Assembly: GCA_019637115.1 (NCBI GenBank)
Contig: JAHBWH010000029.1
Span: 1-60,306 of the forward strand
DNA from: Myxococcales bacterium
GTDB taxonomy: Bacteria > Myxococcota_A > Polyangia > Polyangiales > Houyiibacteriaceae
DNA: 60,306 bases
Direction of reading: 5' to 3'
In this document: positions 45,345 to 53,500 of the stretch, piece after piece
Position numbering within the stretch: the first letter of the stretch is position 1
Layout of the letters: each line of letters begins with the position of its first letter
The notes under the pieces: generated by a model
Told to the model about the DNA's origin: nothing
Databases searched by the model: none
Seen by the model: only the letters and a program-made list of their open reading frames with translations
Made by a program: the position numbers and the translations under genes

Positions 45345-46376
45345 ATGCGAAGGCTCATCCCGTTCATGCTCGTCGCCCTCGCTGGTTGTGGAGGGTGCGA
45401 AGAGGCTCCGGCCGAAGAGGATCCCCAACGCGGCTCGGTCGCGAATGCCCCAGGCGCCGACCCCGAAGCGGAGCGGCCGCGCACGCCCGACGGCTACGAG
45501 ATCATCCTCGGGCCGCGAGATCTGGACCGCCGCGCCCAGGCGGAGCGAGAGCAGCGCGAACGACAGAACGCGAACCTCGTTCGGACGCCGACCATCCCCG
45601 ACCCGGTCGGCGGGCAGTTCGGGATGGAGGAGGCGGTCGTCGGGCTCGGGACCGACGGCGCCCTCGTGGCGGAGATCTCCACGACGCTCGGCACCATCTT
45701 CTGCGACCTCTTCCCCGAGCACGCGCCGCGCACGGTCGCGAACTTCATCGGGCTCGCGAACGGCCGCCGCCCATGGTGGGATCCGCGTCGCGCCGAGTGG
45801 CGGACGAACGAGCCGCATTACGACAGCACGCTCTTCCACCGTGTCCTCCCGAACTACCTCATCCAGGGCGGCGACATCCTCGAGGACGGCAGCGGCACGC
45901 CCGGCTACAGCATCCCCGACGAGCCGCACCCCGAGATGACGCACGACCGCGCGGGCCTCCTCTGCATGGCGAGCACCGACGTGAACGAGAACGGCGCGCA
46001 GTTCTTCATCACGGACGGCCCCGCGCCCGACCTCGCGGGGGACAGCCGCTACACCATCTTCGGTCGCTGTAAGGACCTCGACATCATCGAGCGCATCGCG
46101 CGGGTCCCGCAGGACGAGACGAACCGTCCGCGCACGCCGGTCGTGATCGAGCGCCTGCGCGTGCGCCGTGTGCGCGGCGGCTCTGCCAACGCCGTCCGGT
46201 CGCCGCCGCAGCTCCCGGAGGGCGTGACGCCGGAGGAGTTCTTCCGTCACGCCTCGCCGGGGCCCGGGCAGCTCTGGCCCCACCGGCCAGGCACCGAGAT
46301 GGGCGGCGCGCCCGATCCCCTCGACCCGCGGACGTTTCGTCCGCAGGGCGGCGAGCGCATTCGCGTCGAGGAGTGA
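45345..46376 (+). CDS. Cyclophilin-type peptidyl-prolyl isomerase, lipoprotein
   Basis: A 343-residue lipoprotein (lipobox VALAGC, Cys15) with a cyclophilin domain at about residues 105-275. VAEISTTLGTIFCDLFPEHAPRTVANFIG begins it, FHRVLPNYLIQGGD carries the catalytic Arg, and ENGAQFFITDGPAP and YTIFGRC follow. An acidic linker with a Glu/Arg/Gln helix precedes it, and a Pro-rich tail of about 65 residues follows. It should catalyse proline isomerisation in the envelope. It starts at the ATG of the signal peptide; an earlier ATG adds 20 polar residues. Confidence 0.9.
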   Translation: MRRLIPFMLVALAGCGGCEEAPAEEDPQRGSVANAPGADPEAERPRTPDGYEIILGPRDLDRRAQAEREQRERQNANLVRTPTIPDPVGGQFGMEEAVVGLGTDGALVAEISTTLGTIFCDLFPEHAPRTVANFIGLANGRRPWWDPRRAEWRTNEPHYDSTLFHRVLPNYLIQGGDILEDGSGTPGYSIPDEPHPEMTHDRAGLLCMASTDVNENGAQFFITDGPAPDLAGDSRYTIFGRCKDLDIIERIARVPQDETNRPRTPVVIERLRVRRVRGGSANAVRSPPQLPEGVTPEEFFRHASPGPGQLWPHRPGTEMGGAPDPLDPRTFRPQGGERIRVEE

Positions 46377-46381
46377 CGTTG

Positions 46382-46410
46382 TTGACACTGGTCGGCGGCC
46401 GCCGTACCCA
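46382..46410 (+). promoter_or_regulatory. Sigma70-type promoter, leaderless configuration
   Basis: TTGACA (46382-46387), 17 bases, TACCCA (46405-46410), then six bases to the GTG at 46417. The -35 box is perfect, and the start codon falls at the expected transcription start. Confidence 0.62.
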
Positions 46411-46416
46411 GAGCGA

Positions 46417-46935
46417 GTGACGCAATCGGACGACGAGCTCGAGACGCCGACCTCGGCTGGGGCCACGGAGGCTCCTCCGGACGAGAACGAGCCGAGCGAG
46501 CGCCAGGAGCGACGCCGACGCCTCGAGCGAGGGTTGCGCGAGGTCGTGCGGCGTGCGGTCGAGCGCGGCGTCGAGGCCGGCGTCGGCACGTTCTCGAAGG
46601 CCGACCGCGCCGTCCGCGGCGTCGTCGACGACGTCCCGTTGCCGAAGGAGATCGTCTCGTTCCTCTTCTCGCAGGTGGACGACACGAAGAACGCGCTCGT
46701 CCGGGTGGTCGCGAACGAGATCCGAGACTTCCTCGAAGCCACCGACCTCTCGGGGGAGCTGCAGAAGGCGCTCACGAGCCTCTCGTTCGAGATCAAGACC
46801 GAGGTCCGCTTCATCCCGAACGACGCGGGCGGGGTGCGGCCGCAGGTGCGGGCGCGGGCCGCGCCGCGCGTCAAGCGCCGCGACTCGAGCGCCCCAGACT
46901 CGATGCCGCCCGAGGGTGACGACGAGGAGGGCTGA
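46417..46935 (+). CDS. Cytoplasmic protein of unknown function
   Basis: A 172-residue acidic protein with a Glu/Arg-rich N-terminal helix (EPSERQERRRRLERGLREVV), an amphipathic Val-rich stretch and a core VPLPKEIVSFLFSQVDDTKNAL followed by IRDFLEATDLSGELQKALTS. The tail is Arg/Pro-rich. The helical pattern loosely recalls phasin-like proteins, but there is no firm match. The GTG start was chosen because a perfect -35 box and a -10 box precede it closely. Confidence 0.68.
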   Translation: MTQSDDELETPTSAGATEAPPDENEPSERQERRRRLERGLREVVRRAVERGVEAGVGTFSKADRAVRGVVDDVPLPKEIVSFLFSQVDDTKNALVRVVANEIRDFLEATDLSGELQKALTSLSFEIKTEVRFIPNDAGGVRPQVRARAAPRVKRRDSSAPDSMPPEGDDEEG

Positions 46936-47000
46936 GGCCCACGTTCCGCCTCATCGCTCCCTCCTCTCCGTCATCGGTCGGCGGGGCTCCACCGCGATTT

Positions 47001-47030
47001 TTGCGTCGCGAGCCAGCCGCCGCTTACGAT
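47001..47030 (+). promoter_or_regulatory. Promoter of the AMIN-like gene, leaderless configuration
   Basis: TTGCGT (47001-47006), 18 bases, TACGAT (47025-47030), then seven bases to the ATG at 47038. This favours 47038 over the earlier ATG at 47029, which overlaps the -10 box. Confidence 0.55.
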
Positions 47031-47037
47031 GTGCTCG

Positions 47038-47643
47038 ATGCGAAAGAAGCTCCTCGGGGTCACGACCGCTACCGCGCTGGCCGCGGGCTCGGTCGCCGTC
47101 GCTCAGCAGGCGGAGGTCGCGCCGACGCGCGAGGTGGGCCAGTACGCGGGCGTCACCCCGGGACAGGGGACGCCTCCGCGGGTTGGCGCGGTGGCGCGGG
47201 CGCGTCCGGCGAAGCTGCTGACGTGGCCTGGGTTCCGAGCGCAGCCTGGGGGCGCGAGCCGGTTCTTCCTCCAGCTCTCGGCGCCGGTCGAGACCGTGAC
47301 CCAAACGAGCGCGGGTCGGGTCGAGGTGGTGCTGAAGAATGTGCGCGGGCACCTGCGGAACACCTTCCGTCCGCTGGACACCCGTTACTTCCAGACGCCG
47401 GTGCGGCGCGCGAAGGTCGAGCGTCGTCGGCAGGACCTCGTCTTCGTGTTCGAGATGCGTGGCGAGGCGACCCCGACGGTGACGACGGCGCCGGGGGAGG
47501 GAGGGTTTCACTTCGTCTACGTGGACTTCCCGGCTGGGCAGTGGGCCGCGGAGACCGCCCCCATCTCTCCGCCCGGCTCCTCGGGCGGACACGCCGTGAT
47601 CCGCGTCGTCGACGAAGGCGACGAGCCCTCGGACGGCGACTGA
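47038..47643 (+). CDS. Secreted AMIN-like protein
   Basis: A 201-residue protein with a signal peptide (RKKLLGVTTATALAAGSVAVAQ) and a beta-rich domain at about residues 70-165 (RFFLQLSAPVETVTQTSAGR, VEVVLKNVRG, QDLVFVFEMRGEA). This matches the pattern of AMIN domains, which bind peptidoglycan or localise amidases and secretins (AmiC, PilQ). No catalytic domain follows. It would sit in the periplasm. Confidence in the domain name is moderate. Confidence 0.7.
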   Translation: MRKKLLGVTTATALAAGSVAVAQQAEVAPTREVGQYAGVTPGQGTPPRVGAVARARPAKLLTWPGFRAQPGGASRFFLQLSAPVETVTQTSAGRVEVVLKNVRGHLRNTFRPLDTRYFQTPVRRAKVERRRQDLVFVFEMRGEATPTVTTAPGEGGFHFVYVDFPAGQWAAETAPISPPGSSGGHAVIRVVDEGDEPSDGD

Positions 47644-47972
47644 GCACGCGCTGAAGAGCGCGCGAGCCGATCCGCCCTCGCGGACCGCGCGGTGAGCGAA
47701 GCGTATCGTTCGAGCGGAGCGGACGAGGTCATCCATGGAGCCGAACGTGAGTCGGCCGTGCGCGAGATCGTGGAGGACCCGCGAGGCACCCTCGTGACGG
47801 GTCCTGGACGGAGCGCCTTGATGAGGGACCGTCACGATTGCATTCCCGCCAAGCCCGATTGCAGCTCCGCAACGCCGAGGGTGTCCGCCCATGGAATTGT
47901 CGAGTAGTCTCCGGAGGGCACGGAACGTGCCTGCCTTTACTCCGGCCCGTCGTTGGGGCCCGGGAGACGAGC
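47644..47972. other. 329-bp gene-free gap upstream of the receiver gene
   Basis: No convincing gene; a 71-codon frame at 47692-47907 lacks features. The gap contains the inverted repeat at 47917-47931 and probably the promoter of the receiver gene. Confidence 0.5.
47916..47931 (+). promoter_or_regulatory. Inverted repeat with sigma54-like spacing before the receiver gene
   Basis: GGCACG-GAA-CGTGCC (47917-47931) is a perfect dyad 42 bases before the ATG. Read as GGGCAC-N5-GTGC it also has the GG/GC spacing of a -24/-12 sigma54 promoter, with mismatches from TGGCAC-N5-TTGC. It may be an operator or a weak sigma54 site. Confidence 0.35.
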
Positions 47973-48356
47973 ATGCGTATCTTGATCGTCGACGACGAAG
48001 ACAACCACCGCCGCACCTTGGCCATCGGGCTCCGCTTGGAGTCGTTCGTGGTCGAGGAGGCCCCCGACGGCGAGTCGGCCCTCGAGCTCCTCGAGCGCGG
48101 CCAGAGCTTCGACGTGGCCATCGTCGACCTGATGATGCCCGGCATCAACGGTCTCGATCTGGCGCGGCGCATGCGTCGACACCGTCCAGACGTTCAGGTC
48201 GTCCTCACGAGCGCGTACCATCTGACGGAGCGCCAGCTCAGCCGCGCCGATGTCGGCGCCATCGGCTTCGTGCCCAAGCCCTACCACCTCGACGAGCTGG
48301 TGGCCTTCCTCCGCGAGAAGACCGGGCTCTTCGACCTGCCCGCCCGAACCGCCTGA
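47973..48356 (+). CDS. Single-domain response regulator
   Basis: A 127-residue stand-alone receiver. The acidic pocket is ILIVDDEDNH (Asp8/Asp9 region), the phosphorylation site is in FDVAIVDLMMPGING (about Asp52), and the conserved Thr/Ser and Lys lie in VVLTSAYHL and GFVPKPYHLDEL. It has no output domain, so it acts through protein contacts. It has no adjacent kinase; a receiver-kinase protein lies 9 kb away. Confidence 0.9.
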   Translation: MRILIVDDEDNHRRTLAIGLRLESFVVEEAPDGESALELLERGQSFDVAIVDLMMPGINGLDLARRMRRHRPDVQVVLTSAYHLTERQLSRADVGAIGFVPKPYHLDELVAFLREKTGLFDLPARTA

Positions 48357-48374
48357 CGTCGCTCGCCTGACGCG

Positions 48375-48391
48375 CCCGCCCCAAGGGCGGG
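48375..48391. terminator. Hairpin between the convergent receiver and hisS genes
   Basis: CCCGCCC-CAA-GGGCGGG forms a 7-bp stem with a 3-base loop, followed by TCTTGCCC. There is only a weak T-run, so termination would be inefficient or factor-assisted. Confidence 0.45.
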
Positions 48392-48461
48392 TCTTGCCCG
48401 CTCGCTCGACCCCGGGTCGGCTCGTGAGGCGCGATGGTTGGGGCCGACCTCTGCGGCAGGC

Positions 48462-49715
48462 TCACTCGCCTGCGAGCGTCTCGTTCAGCGCCGCCCGCGC
48501 GACGCTCGTCGAGGTCCCCGCGTGGAGGTCCTTGAGCTGCACGCTGCCCTCGGCGAGCTCCCGCTCCCCGACGACCACCGCGTAGCGGGCGCCGCTCTTG
48601 TCGGCGCGGCGGAGCTGGCTCTTCATCGAGTTGCCTCGAAGGTCGGCGTCGACGCGCAGGCCCGCCTCGCGCAGCTCGCGCGCGAGCTTGGCCCCTTCGA
48701 CGGCGAGCTCGGGTCGCTGCACCACGACGAAGGCGTCGAGCGTCGGCGCCGGGGTCTCGTCCGGTAGGCTGATGAGCAAGCGCTCGAGCCCGATGGCGAA
48801 GCCGATCGCGGGGGTCGGCGGGCCGCCGAGGTCGCCGATCATCCCGTCGTAGCGCCCGCCGCCGCAGAGCGTGCTCTGCGCGCCGAGATCCGCCGACCGC
48901 GCCTTCACCTCGAAGAGGGTGCGCGTGTAATAGTCGAGACCGCGCACGAGCTTGGGCTCGACGCGGTAGGGGGTGCCGAAGGCGTCGAGCGTCGCGATGA
49001 GCCCGTCGAAGTGCGCCCGATCTTCGTCGTCGAGGTGGTCGAGCAGGCTGGGCGCCTCCGCCGCGATCGCCTGATCCTGTGCGGCCTTGGAGTCGAGCAC
49101 GCGGAGCGGGTTGCGCTCGAGGCGGCGCTGGCTGTCCTCACTCAGCTCAGCCGCGCGCGGGCGGAGGTAGTCGAGCAGCGCCTGCCGGTACCGCGCGCGC
49201 GCGTCTCCCGATCCGAGGCTGTTGATGAGCACCTCGACGTCGGTGATCCCGAGGCGCCCGAGGTACGTGACCACGAGATCGATGAGCTCGGCGTCGACGT
49301 AGGGGCCGGGGTCGCCATAGATCTCGCAGCCCGCCTGGTAGAACTGCCGGTAGCGCCCCTTCGCGGGGCGCTCGCGGCGGTACATCGGCCCGATGTAGTA
49401 CCACTTCGAGACGGGCTCGACGTTGCCGACCGCGTGCTCGAGGTACGCGCGCACGCACGACGCGGTGCCCTCCGGGCGGAGCGTCAGCGACTTCTCCGAC
49501 TTGTCCTCGAAGGTGTACATCTCCTTCTCCACGATGTCGGTCGTGTCGCCGATCCCGCGGACGAAGAGCTCGGTGGGCTCCACGACGGGGGTGCGCACCT
49601 CGCCGAAGCCATAGCGGTGGACGGTGTCGCGGAAGACCTGCTCGAGCCGATGCCAGCGCGGGATCTCCGAGGGGAGGAGGTCGTTCATGCCCTTGACGGA
49701 TCGGAGCTTGGCCAT
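48462..49715 (-). CDS. hisS: Histidyl-tRNA synthetase
   Basis: A 417-residue class II aminoacyl-tRNA synthetase. Motif 2 lies in KWYYIGPMYRRERP (about residues 98-111), the histidine-specific motif is GLDYYTRTLFEV (about residues 256-267), motif 3 is AIGFAIGLERLL, and a C-terminal anticodon-binding domain follows (DAFVVVQRPELAVEG to the end). It starts MAKLRSVKGMNDLLP. On the minus strand an extended -10 (TGCTATCGC) lies six bases before the ATG. Confidence 0.95.
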   Translation of the reverse strand: MAKLRSVKGMNDLLPSEIPRWHRLEQVFRDTVHRYGFGEVRTPVVEPTELFVRGIGDTTDIVEKEMYTFEDKSEKSLTLRPEGTASCVRAYLEHAVGNVEPVSKWYYIGPMYRRERPAKGRYRQFYQAGCEIYGDPGPYVDAELIDLVVTYLGRLGITDVEVLINSLGSGDARARYRQALLDYLRPRAAELSEDSQRRLERNPLRVLDSKAAQDQAIAAEAPSLLDHLDDEDRAHFDGLIATLDAFGTPYRVEPKLVRGLDYYTRTLFEVKARSADLGAQSTLCGGGRYDGMIGDLGGPPTPAIGFAIGLERLLISLPDETPAPTLDAFVVVQRPELAVEGAKLARELREAGLRVDADLRGNSMKSQLRRADKSGARYAVVVGERELAEGSVQLKDLHAGTSTSVARAALNETLAGE

Positions 49716-49721
49716 GGCGGG

Positions 49722-49730
49722 GCGATAGCA
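49722..49730 (-). promoter_or_regulatory. Extended -10 box of hisS, leaderless configuration
   Basis: TGC-TATCGC, six bases (CCCGCC), ATG on the minus strand. The spacing puts the transcription start at the start codon. Confidence 0.5.
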
Positions 49731-49845
49731 GAACGGCGTCGACGATCGAGCGACCGCGTCGTCCCCTCTGCGCGCGATCGGTTCGCCGCGGGGCGCGTCG
49801 AGAAGTCGAGGACGCGGCGCCGAGGCTGCTACGATGCGGGGCGCC

Positions 49846-51087
49846 ATGGCACGCATCGGAGACATGTTGGTCGCAGCGGGCTTCGTGACCGACGAGCAGG
49901 TCTCGTCCGCCCTGGACGCGCAGCGCAGCTCGGGTCGGCGGCTAGGCGAGGAGCTGGTCGCGCTCGGCTTCGTCTCGGAGGTGCAGCTGACCCAGGTGCT
50001 GTCGAACCAGCTCTCGGTCCCGTGGGTCTCGCTGCACCACGTCGAGCTCACGCGCGAGCTGCTCGACCTCGTGCCCGCCGAGGTCGCCGACCGCTTCGGC
50101 CTCATCCCCGTCTACCGTCGCGTCGTCCGTCGGGAGGGTGAGACGCTCTTCGTCGCGATGGACGACCCGACGCACGAGGGCGCCCTGCGCGAGGTCGCGC
50201 GCTGTTCGGGCCTCCCCGCCAAGCCGATGGTCGCCCCGCCGACCGACATCCGAAACGCGATCCGGGTCTATTACCTCGGCCTCCCGCCGCTCGCGCCGCC
50301 TCCGCCGCGCGTTCCGGCGCAACCGGCGGCCGAGCGCCCGGTCGTCTCGGTCGAGGGCGGAGGCGATGCCGCGTCCGCGCGCCCGCGAGGCGCGGCGGCG
50401 CCGACCTCGGACGAGCGCCAAGCAGGCGCCGGACGGACGACGAGTGGGGGCGAGGCGTCCGAACGTTCGAGCGAGCGGGCGGCGACGCCGTTGGGCGCGG
50501 AGGTATCCGCGGCTACCTCCGCGGCCAGCGAGGCGTCATCCACAGAGACCGCGGCTGCGCGCGGGGTGTCCCCTGCGGTCGCCAGCGACGAGGCGCCGAC
50601 CGCCGAGGCGCGTGCGGCGGCGCGCGAAGCGTCCCCTGCGCCGGCCAACGACGAGGCCGCCGAGGCGGCCCCCGACGCCTCCGCGAGAGCCACTGAGAGC
50701 GCCGCGCCCGCCGACACCACCGCGACAGCCACGAAGAGCGCCGCGCCCGCCGCCAGCGCACCCGCCGAGAGCGCGCCCGCCGAGCGCGCGCCCGCCGGCA
50801 AGTTCGTCACCCTGACCTTGCTCGACGGGACGACCGTCCGCCTCCCTTCGCCGCGCGGGAGACGCGCCGCCGCGGCCTCCGCCGAGCCGCCCCGACCGAG
50901 CGGGCTGACGGGCTCGGATCTGGTGCGTGCGCTGCTCGCCAAGGGGCAGGGCGCCGACGTCGGTGACGTCCTGGAGGACGTGCAGTGGGAGGTCCTCTTC
51001 GCCACCTTGCTCCAGCTCGCGCTGAAGAAGGGGCTCATCGCCGACTGGGAGTTCGTCGAGGCGTACCAGAAGAACCGCGGGAAGTGA
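49846..51087 (+). CDS. GspE/PilB N-domain (MshEN-type) protein with a low-complexity middle
   Basis: A 413-residue protein. Residues 1 to about 143 match the N-domain of type II/IV pilus ATPases (RIGDMLVAAGFVTDEQVSSAL, LGEELVALGFVSEVQLTQVL, FVAMDDPTHEGALREVARCS), a domain that can bind cyclic di-GMP. No ATPase domain follows. Residues 150-305 are Ala/Glu/Ser/Thr/Pro-rich low complexity, and a C-terminal helical module (LTGSDLVRALLAKGQGADVG, VLFATLLQLALKKGLIADWE) closes the protein. It is probably a regulator or scaffold. ATG 49846 is used because an earlier ATG overlaps a TGCTACGAT -10 box. Confidence 0.8.
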   Translation: MARIGDMLVAAGFVTDEQVSSALDAQRSSGRRLGEELVALGFVSEVQLTQVLSNQLSVPWVSLHHVELTRELLDLVPAEVADRFGLIPVYRRVVRREGETLFVAMDDPTHEGALREVARCSGLPAKPMVAPPTDIRNAIRVYYLGLPPLAPPPPRVPAQPAAERPVVSVEGGGDAASARPRGAAAPTSDERQAGAGRTTSGGEASERSSERAATPLGAEVSAATSAASEASSTETAAARGVSPAVASDEAPTAEARAAAREASPAPANDEAAEAAPDASARATESAAPADTTATATKSAAPAASAPAESAPAERAPAGKFVTLTLLDGTTVRLPSPRGRRAAAASAEPPRPSGLTGSDLVRALLAKGQGADVGDVLEDVQWEVLFATLLQLALKKGLIADWEFVEAYQKNRGK

Positions 51088-51088
51088 G

Positions 51089-51367
51089 ATGCGCAGCTTG
51101 ACGAAGAGCGCCCTGACGTTGATCGGGCTGGCGGTGGTCGCGTACGTCTTCTTCTTCGTGCCCCTGGGGCAGCGCACGATGTACCAGCACGCGCGGCGGA
51201 TCGCGGGCACGGAGGAGGCGCGCGAGCTCGGCCGCGAAGCGACCGAGGCCGCCGAGCGGCTCCGCGAGCACGTCGAGGAACAGATCGAGGTGCACGTGCG
51301 CGAGGACGGCGGCGTCCTCGACGCGGGCGCGTCGACGATGGGCGCCGCCACCGCGGACGGGCGCTGA
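51089..51367 (+). CDS. Small membrane protein with a charged helix
   Basis: A 92-residue protein with one N-terminal transmembrane helix (about residues 7-26) and a following Glu/Arg/Ala-rich helix (TEEARELGREATEAAERLRE) that may form a coiled coil. No family recognised. It begins one base after the GspE-N gene stop and 14 bases before the glycosyltransferase gene, so the three form an operon. Confidence 0.7.
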   Translation: MRSLTKSALTLIGLAVVAYVFFFVPLGQRTMYQHARRIAGTEEARELGREATEAAERLREHVEEQIEVHVREDGGVLDAGASTMGAATADGR

Positions 51368-51380
51368 CGAGGGAGCGCCG

Positions 51381-52466
51381 ATGGCCACGGTCCTCTACGT
51401 CTCGAAGCCCGTCGAGCCTCCGTGGAACGACTCCAGCAAGAACCTGGTGCGCGATCTCGCCACCCACCTCGCGCGTCACGAGGCGCTCGTGCTCACGCGC
51501 CGAGGCGGGCGCGCGCCGGCGGGGCTCCGTTCGCTCGCCACGTATGGCGAGGGCGGCGGTTTCGCGCCGGCGCTCGCGGAGCAGGGGCGCGTCCTCGCGC
51601 GCCTCGTGACCGAGCGCCGCGCCGACGTCTGGCATTTCTTCTTCGCGCCCAACCCACGCAGCTCGAGCGCGGCGCGGTGGATGCAGCGGCTCCGGCGGCG
51701 GCCGACGGTGCACACCGTCTGCTCGGCGCCGCGGCCCGACGCGCGCCTGGACGCCGTCCTCTTCGCGGACCGCACGGTGGTCCTCTCGCGTCACACGGAG
51801 CGACGGGTCGAGGCCGCCGGCAGGGCGGTGACCCGGATCCCGCCTTGCGTCGCGGCCCACGCGCCCCTCGACGACGCGGCCCGCCGGTCGACGCGAGCGC
51901 GTCTGCAGCTCCCAGAAGCGGAGCCTTTGGTGCTCTACCCAGGCGACCTCGAGTTCGGTCGCGGGGCGCGGACGACCCTCGAGGCGTTCGCGCGACTGCC
52001 TCGCGGCGCGCACCTGGTCATGGCGTGTCGTCGCAAGACCCCTGCCGCTCGACAAGCCGAGGACGAGCTCCACGCGCTCGCGGCGCGCGTCGCGCCGGCG
52101 AGGGTGCACTGGGTCGGCGAGACCCCCGAGATCCTCGCGCTGGTCGGCGCGGTGGACGTGGTCGCGCTGCCGACCGAGACGCTCTACGCGAAGATGGACT
52201 ACCCGCTCGTCGTGCTCGAGGCGATGGCGATGGCGCGCCCGGTCGTCGTGGCCGAAGGCACGGCAGCCGCGGAGCTCGGCGCCCACGGCGCGCTCGTCGT
52301 GCCCGCCGAAGTCGAGGCGCTGACGCGCGCGCTCGACGACCTGCTCGGCGATCCGAGCGGCGCCCGCGCGCGTGGCCTGAGCGGGCGCGCCGCCGCGCTC
52401 TCGAGCTTTTCGCCGCGCGCGATGGCCGAGACGTACGAGCGCCTGTACGACGAGCTCGTGGGCTGA
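51381..52466 (+). CDS. GT4-family glycosyltransferase
   Basis: A 361-residue GT-B fold enzyme. The N-terminal half starts TVLYVSKPVEPPWNDSSKNL, an acceptor-binding pattern. The donor half carries EPLVLYPGDLEFGRGARTTL, the HWVGETPEILALVGAVDVVALP stretch and the E-x7-E type region DYPLVVLEAMAMARPVVVAEG, with the sugar-nucleotide-binding Glu. It transfers a sugar from an NDP donor, possibly GDP-mannose, to an unknown acceptor. It converges with the methyltransferase gene across repeat array F. Confidence 0.85.
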   Translation: MATVLYVSKPVEPPWNDSSKNLVRDLATHLARHEALVLTRRGGRAPAGLRSLATYGEGGGFAPALAEQGRVLARLVTERRADVWHFFFAPNPRSSSAARWMQRLRRRPTVHTVCSAPRPDARLDAVLFADRTVVLSRHTERRVEAAGRAVTRIPPCVAAHAPLDDAARRSTRARLQLPEAEPLVLYPGDLEFGRGARTTLEAFARLPRGAHLVMACRRKTPAARQAEDELHALAARVAPARVHWVGETPEILALVGAVDVVALPTETLYAKMDYPLVVLEAMAMARPVVVAEGTAAAELGAHGALVVPAEVEALTRALDDLLGDPSGARARGLSGRAAALSSFSPRAMAETYERLYDELVG

Positions 52467-52470
52467 CCGA

Positions 52471-52530
52471 GACCGGGTCCGCGACCGGGTCCGCGACCGC
52501 TTCCGCGACCGGGTCCGCGACCGGGTCCGC
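52471..52530. repeat. CGGWCN array F between convergent genes
   Basis: Five 12-bp units, GACCGGGTCCGC four times and GACCGCTTCCGC once. On the minus strand this reads GCGGAC-CCGGTC, the CGGACC-CGGTCG form of the hexamer family. It fills the 66-bp gap between the convergent glycosyltransferase and methyltransferase genes and ends two bases before the latter's stop. Confidence 0.88.
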
Positions 52531-52532
52531 GC

Positions 52533-53243
52533 TCAGCGTTTCTCGTACACGCCCACGAGGAAGCCACCGAACCACCGGAGCGCGGAGCGGGCGGCGACAC
52601 GCTCGGCCTGGCGGAGCACCGCGCCGAGCGCCGGGATGCGGTGTGCGAAGGCTGCGGGCGTCAGGACGCGGACACCCACGACGTCGACGAGGTGCAGGGA
52701 AGGGGGGGCCGTGCGCGCCAGCACGCCGGGGGGATCCCAACGGGTATAGACGTCCGCCTCGGTCCGCCCGTCCGAGATCGCGCCGGGGCCCGCGAGGCGC
52801 TTGGCGAGGTAGCGGAGGCTGAGCGGATTGTAGACCTCGGCGACGACGTGGCCCCCAGGACGTACGACGCGCGCCATCTCCGCGAGGGCGCGCCCCAGCT
52901 CGGGCACGTGCGCGAGCACCTTGAAGCTGAACGCGAGGTCGAACGAAGCGTCCGGGAAGGGCAGCTCGGTCGCGCTCGCGACGCTCACCTCGAACCCGCG
53001 CGCGCGCGCCTTCGCGATCATCCGAGCCGAGAGGTCGACCCCGTGCGCGCTCCGCGCGTGCGGCGCCACGCGCTCGAGGATCAACCCGGTCCCACAGCCG
53101 ACCTCGAGCACGTCTCGATCCGAGGCGAGCGGGAGAACGACGCTCGCCTCGAGCTCATCGAGCATCGCGTGGTAACCGACCGCGCGCTCGCGCTCGTATC
53201 CCGCGGCGAAGTCGTCGTAGTAGGCCTGGTTGGCGCGGCTCAT
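52533..53243 (-). CDS. Class I SAM-dependent methyltransferase
   Basis: A 236-residue methyltransferase of the UbiE/COQ5-like group. Motif I is DVLEVGCGTGL (about residues 44-54), then GVDLSARMIAKARARG, ATELPFPDASFDLAFSF and MARVVRPGGHVVAEVYNP. The substrate is unknown. The start at 53243 (MSRANQAYYDDFAAGYE) is normal; sequence upstream is repeat array G. The gene is flanked by arrays F and G. Confidence 0.88.
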   Translation of the reverse strand: MSRANQAYYDDFAAGYERERAVGYHAMLDELEASVVLPLASDRDVLEVGCGTGLILERVAPHARSAHGVDLSARMIAKARARGFEVSVASATELPFPDASFDLAFSFKVLAHVPELGRALAEMARVVRPGGHVVAEVYNPLSLRYLAKRLAGPGAISDGRTEADVYTRWDPPGVLARTAPPSLHLVDVVGVRVLTPAAFAHRIPALGAVLRQAERVAARSALRWFGGFLVGVYEKR

Positions 53244-53304
53244 GGCAGGACGTATAGCGCATGCGCGACCAGGAGCCGCTCGCTGGTCGCGGGGGGAGCC
53301 GACC

Positions 53305-53466
53305 CGGACATGGACACGGTCGCGGACGCGGACCCGGACATGGACACGGTCGCGGACGCGGACCCGGTCGCGGAAACGGTCGCGGACCCGGTCGCGGAAA
53401 CGGTCGCGGAAACGGTCGCGGACGGACACGGCAGCGGACCCGGACCCGGCAACGGTCCCGGTCCTG
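53305..53466. repeat. CGGWCN array G
   Basis: About 25 hexamers. The first part repeats a 30-bp block CGGACA-TGGACA-CGGTCG-CGGACG-CGGACC twice; the second part repeats CGGTCG-CGGAAA and CGGTCG-CGGACC; the end is irregular. It lies between the methyltransferase start and the end of the TPR-HTH gene (both minus strand), so any promoter for the methyltransferase must be inside or next to the array. Confidence 0.9.
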
Positions 53467-53500
53467 AGGGTCCGGACAGCGATCCGCTCAGCGACCGAGC

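Noticed and set aside
47692-47907. Small plus-strand gene of 71 codons before the receiver gene
   Set aside because: No ribosome site, no hydrophobic or domain signal, and its end overlaps the probable control region of the receiver gene.
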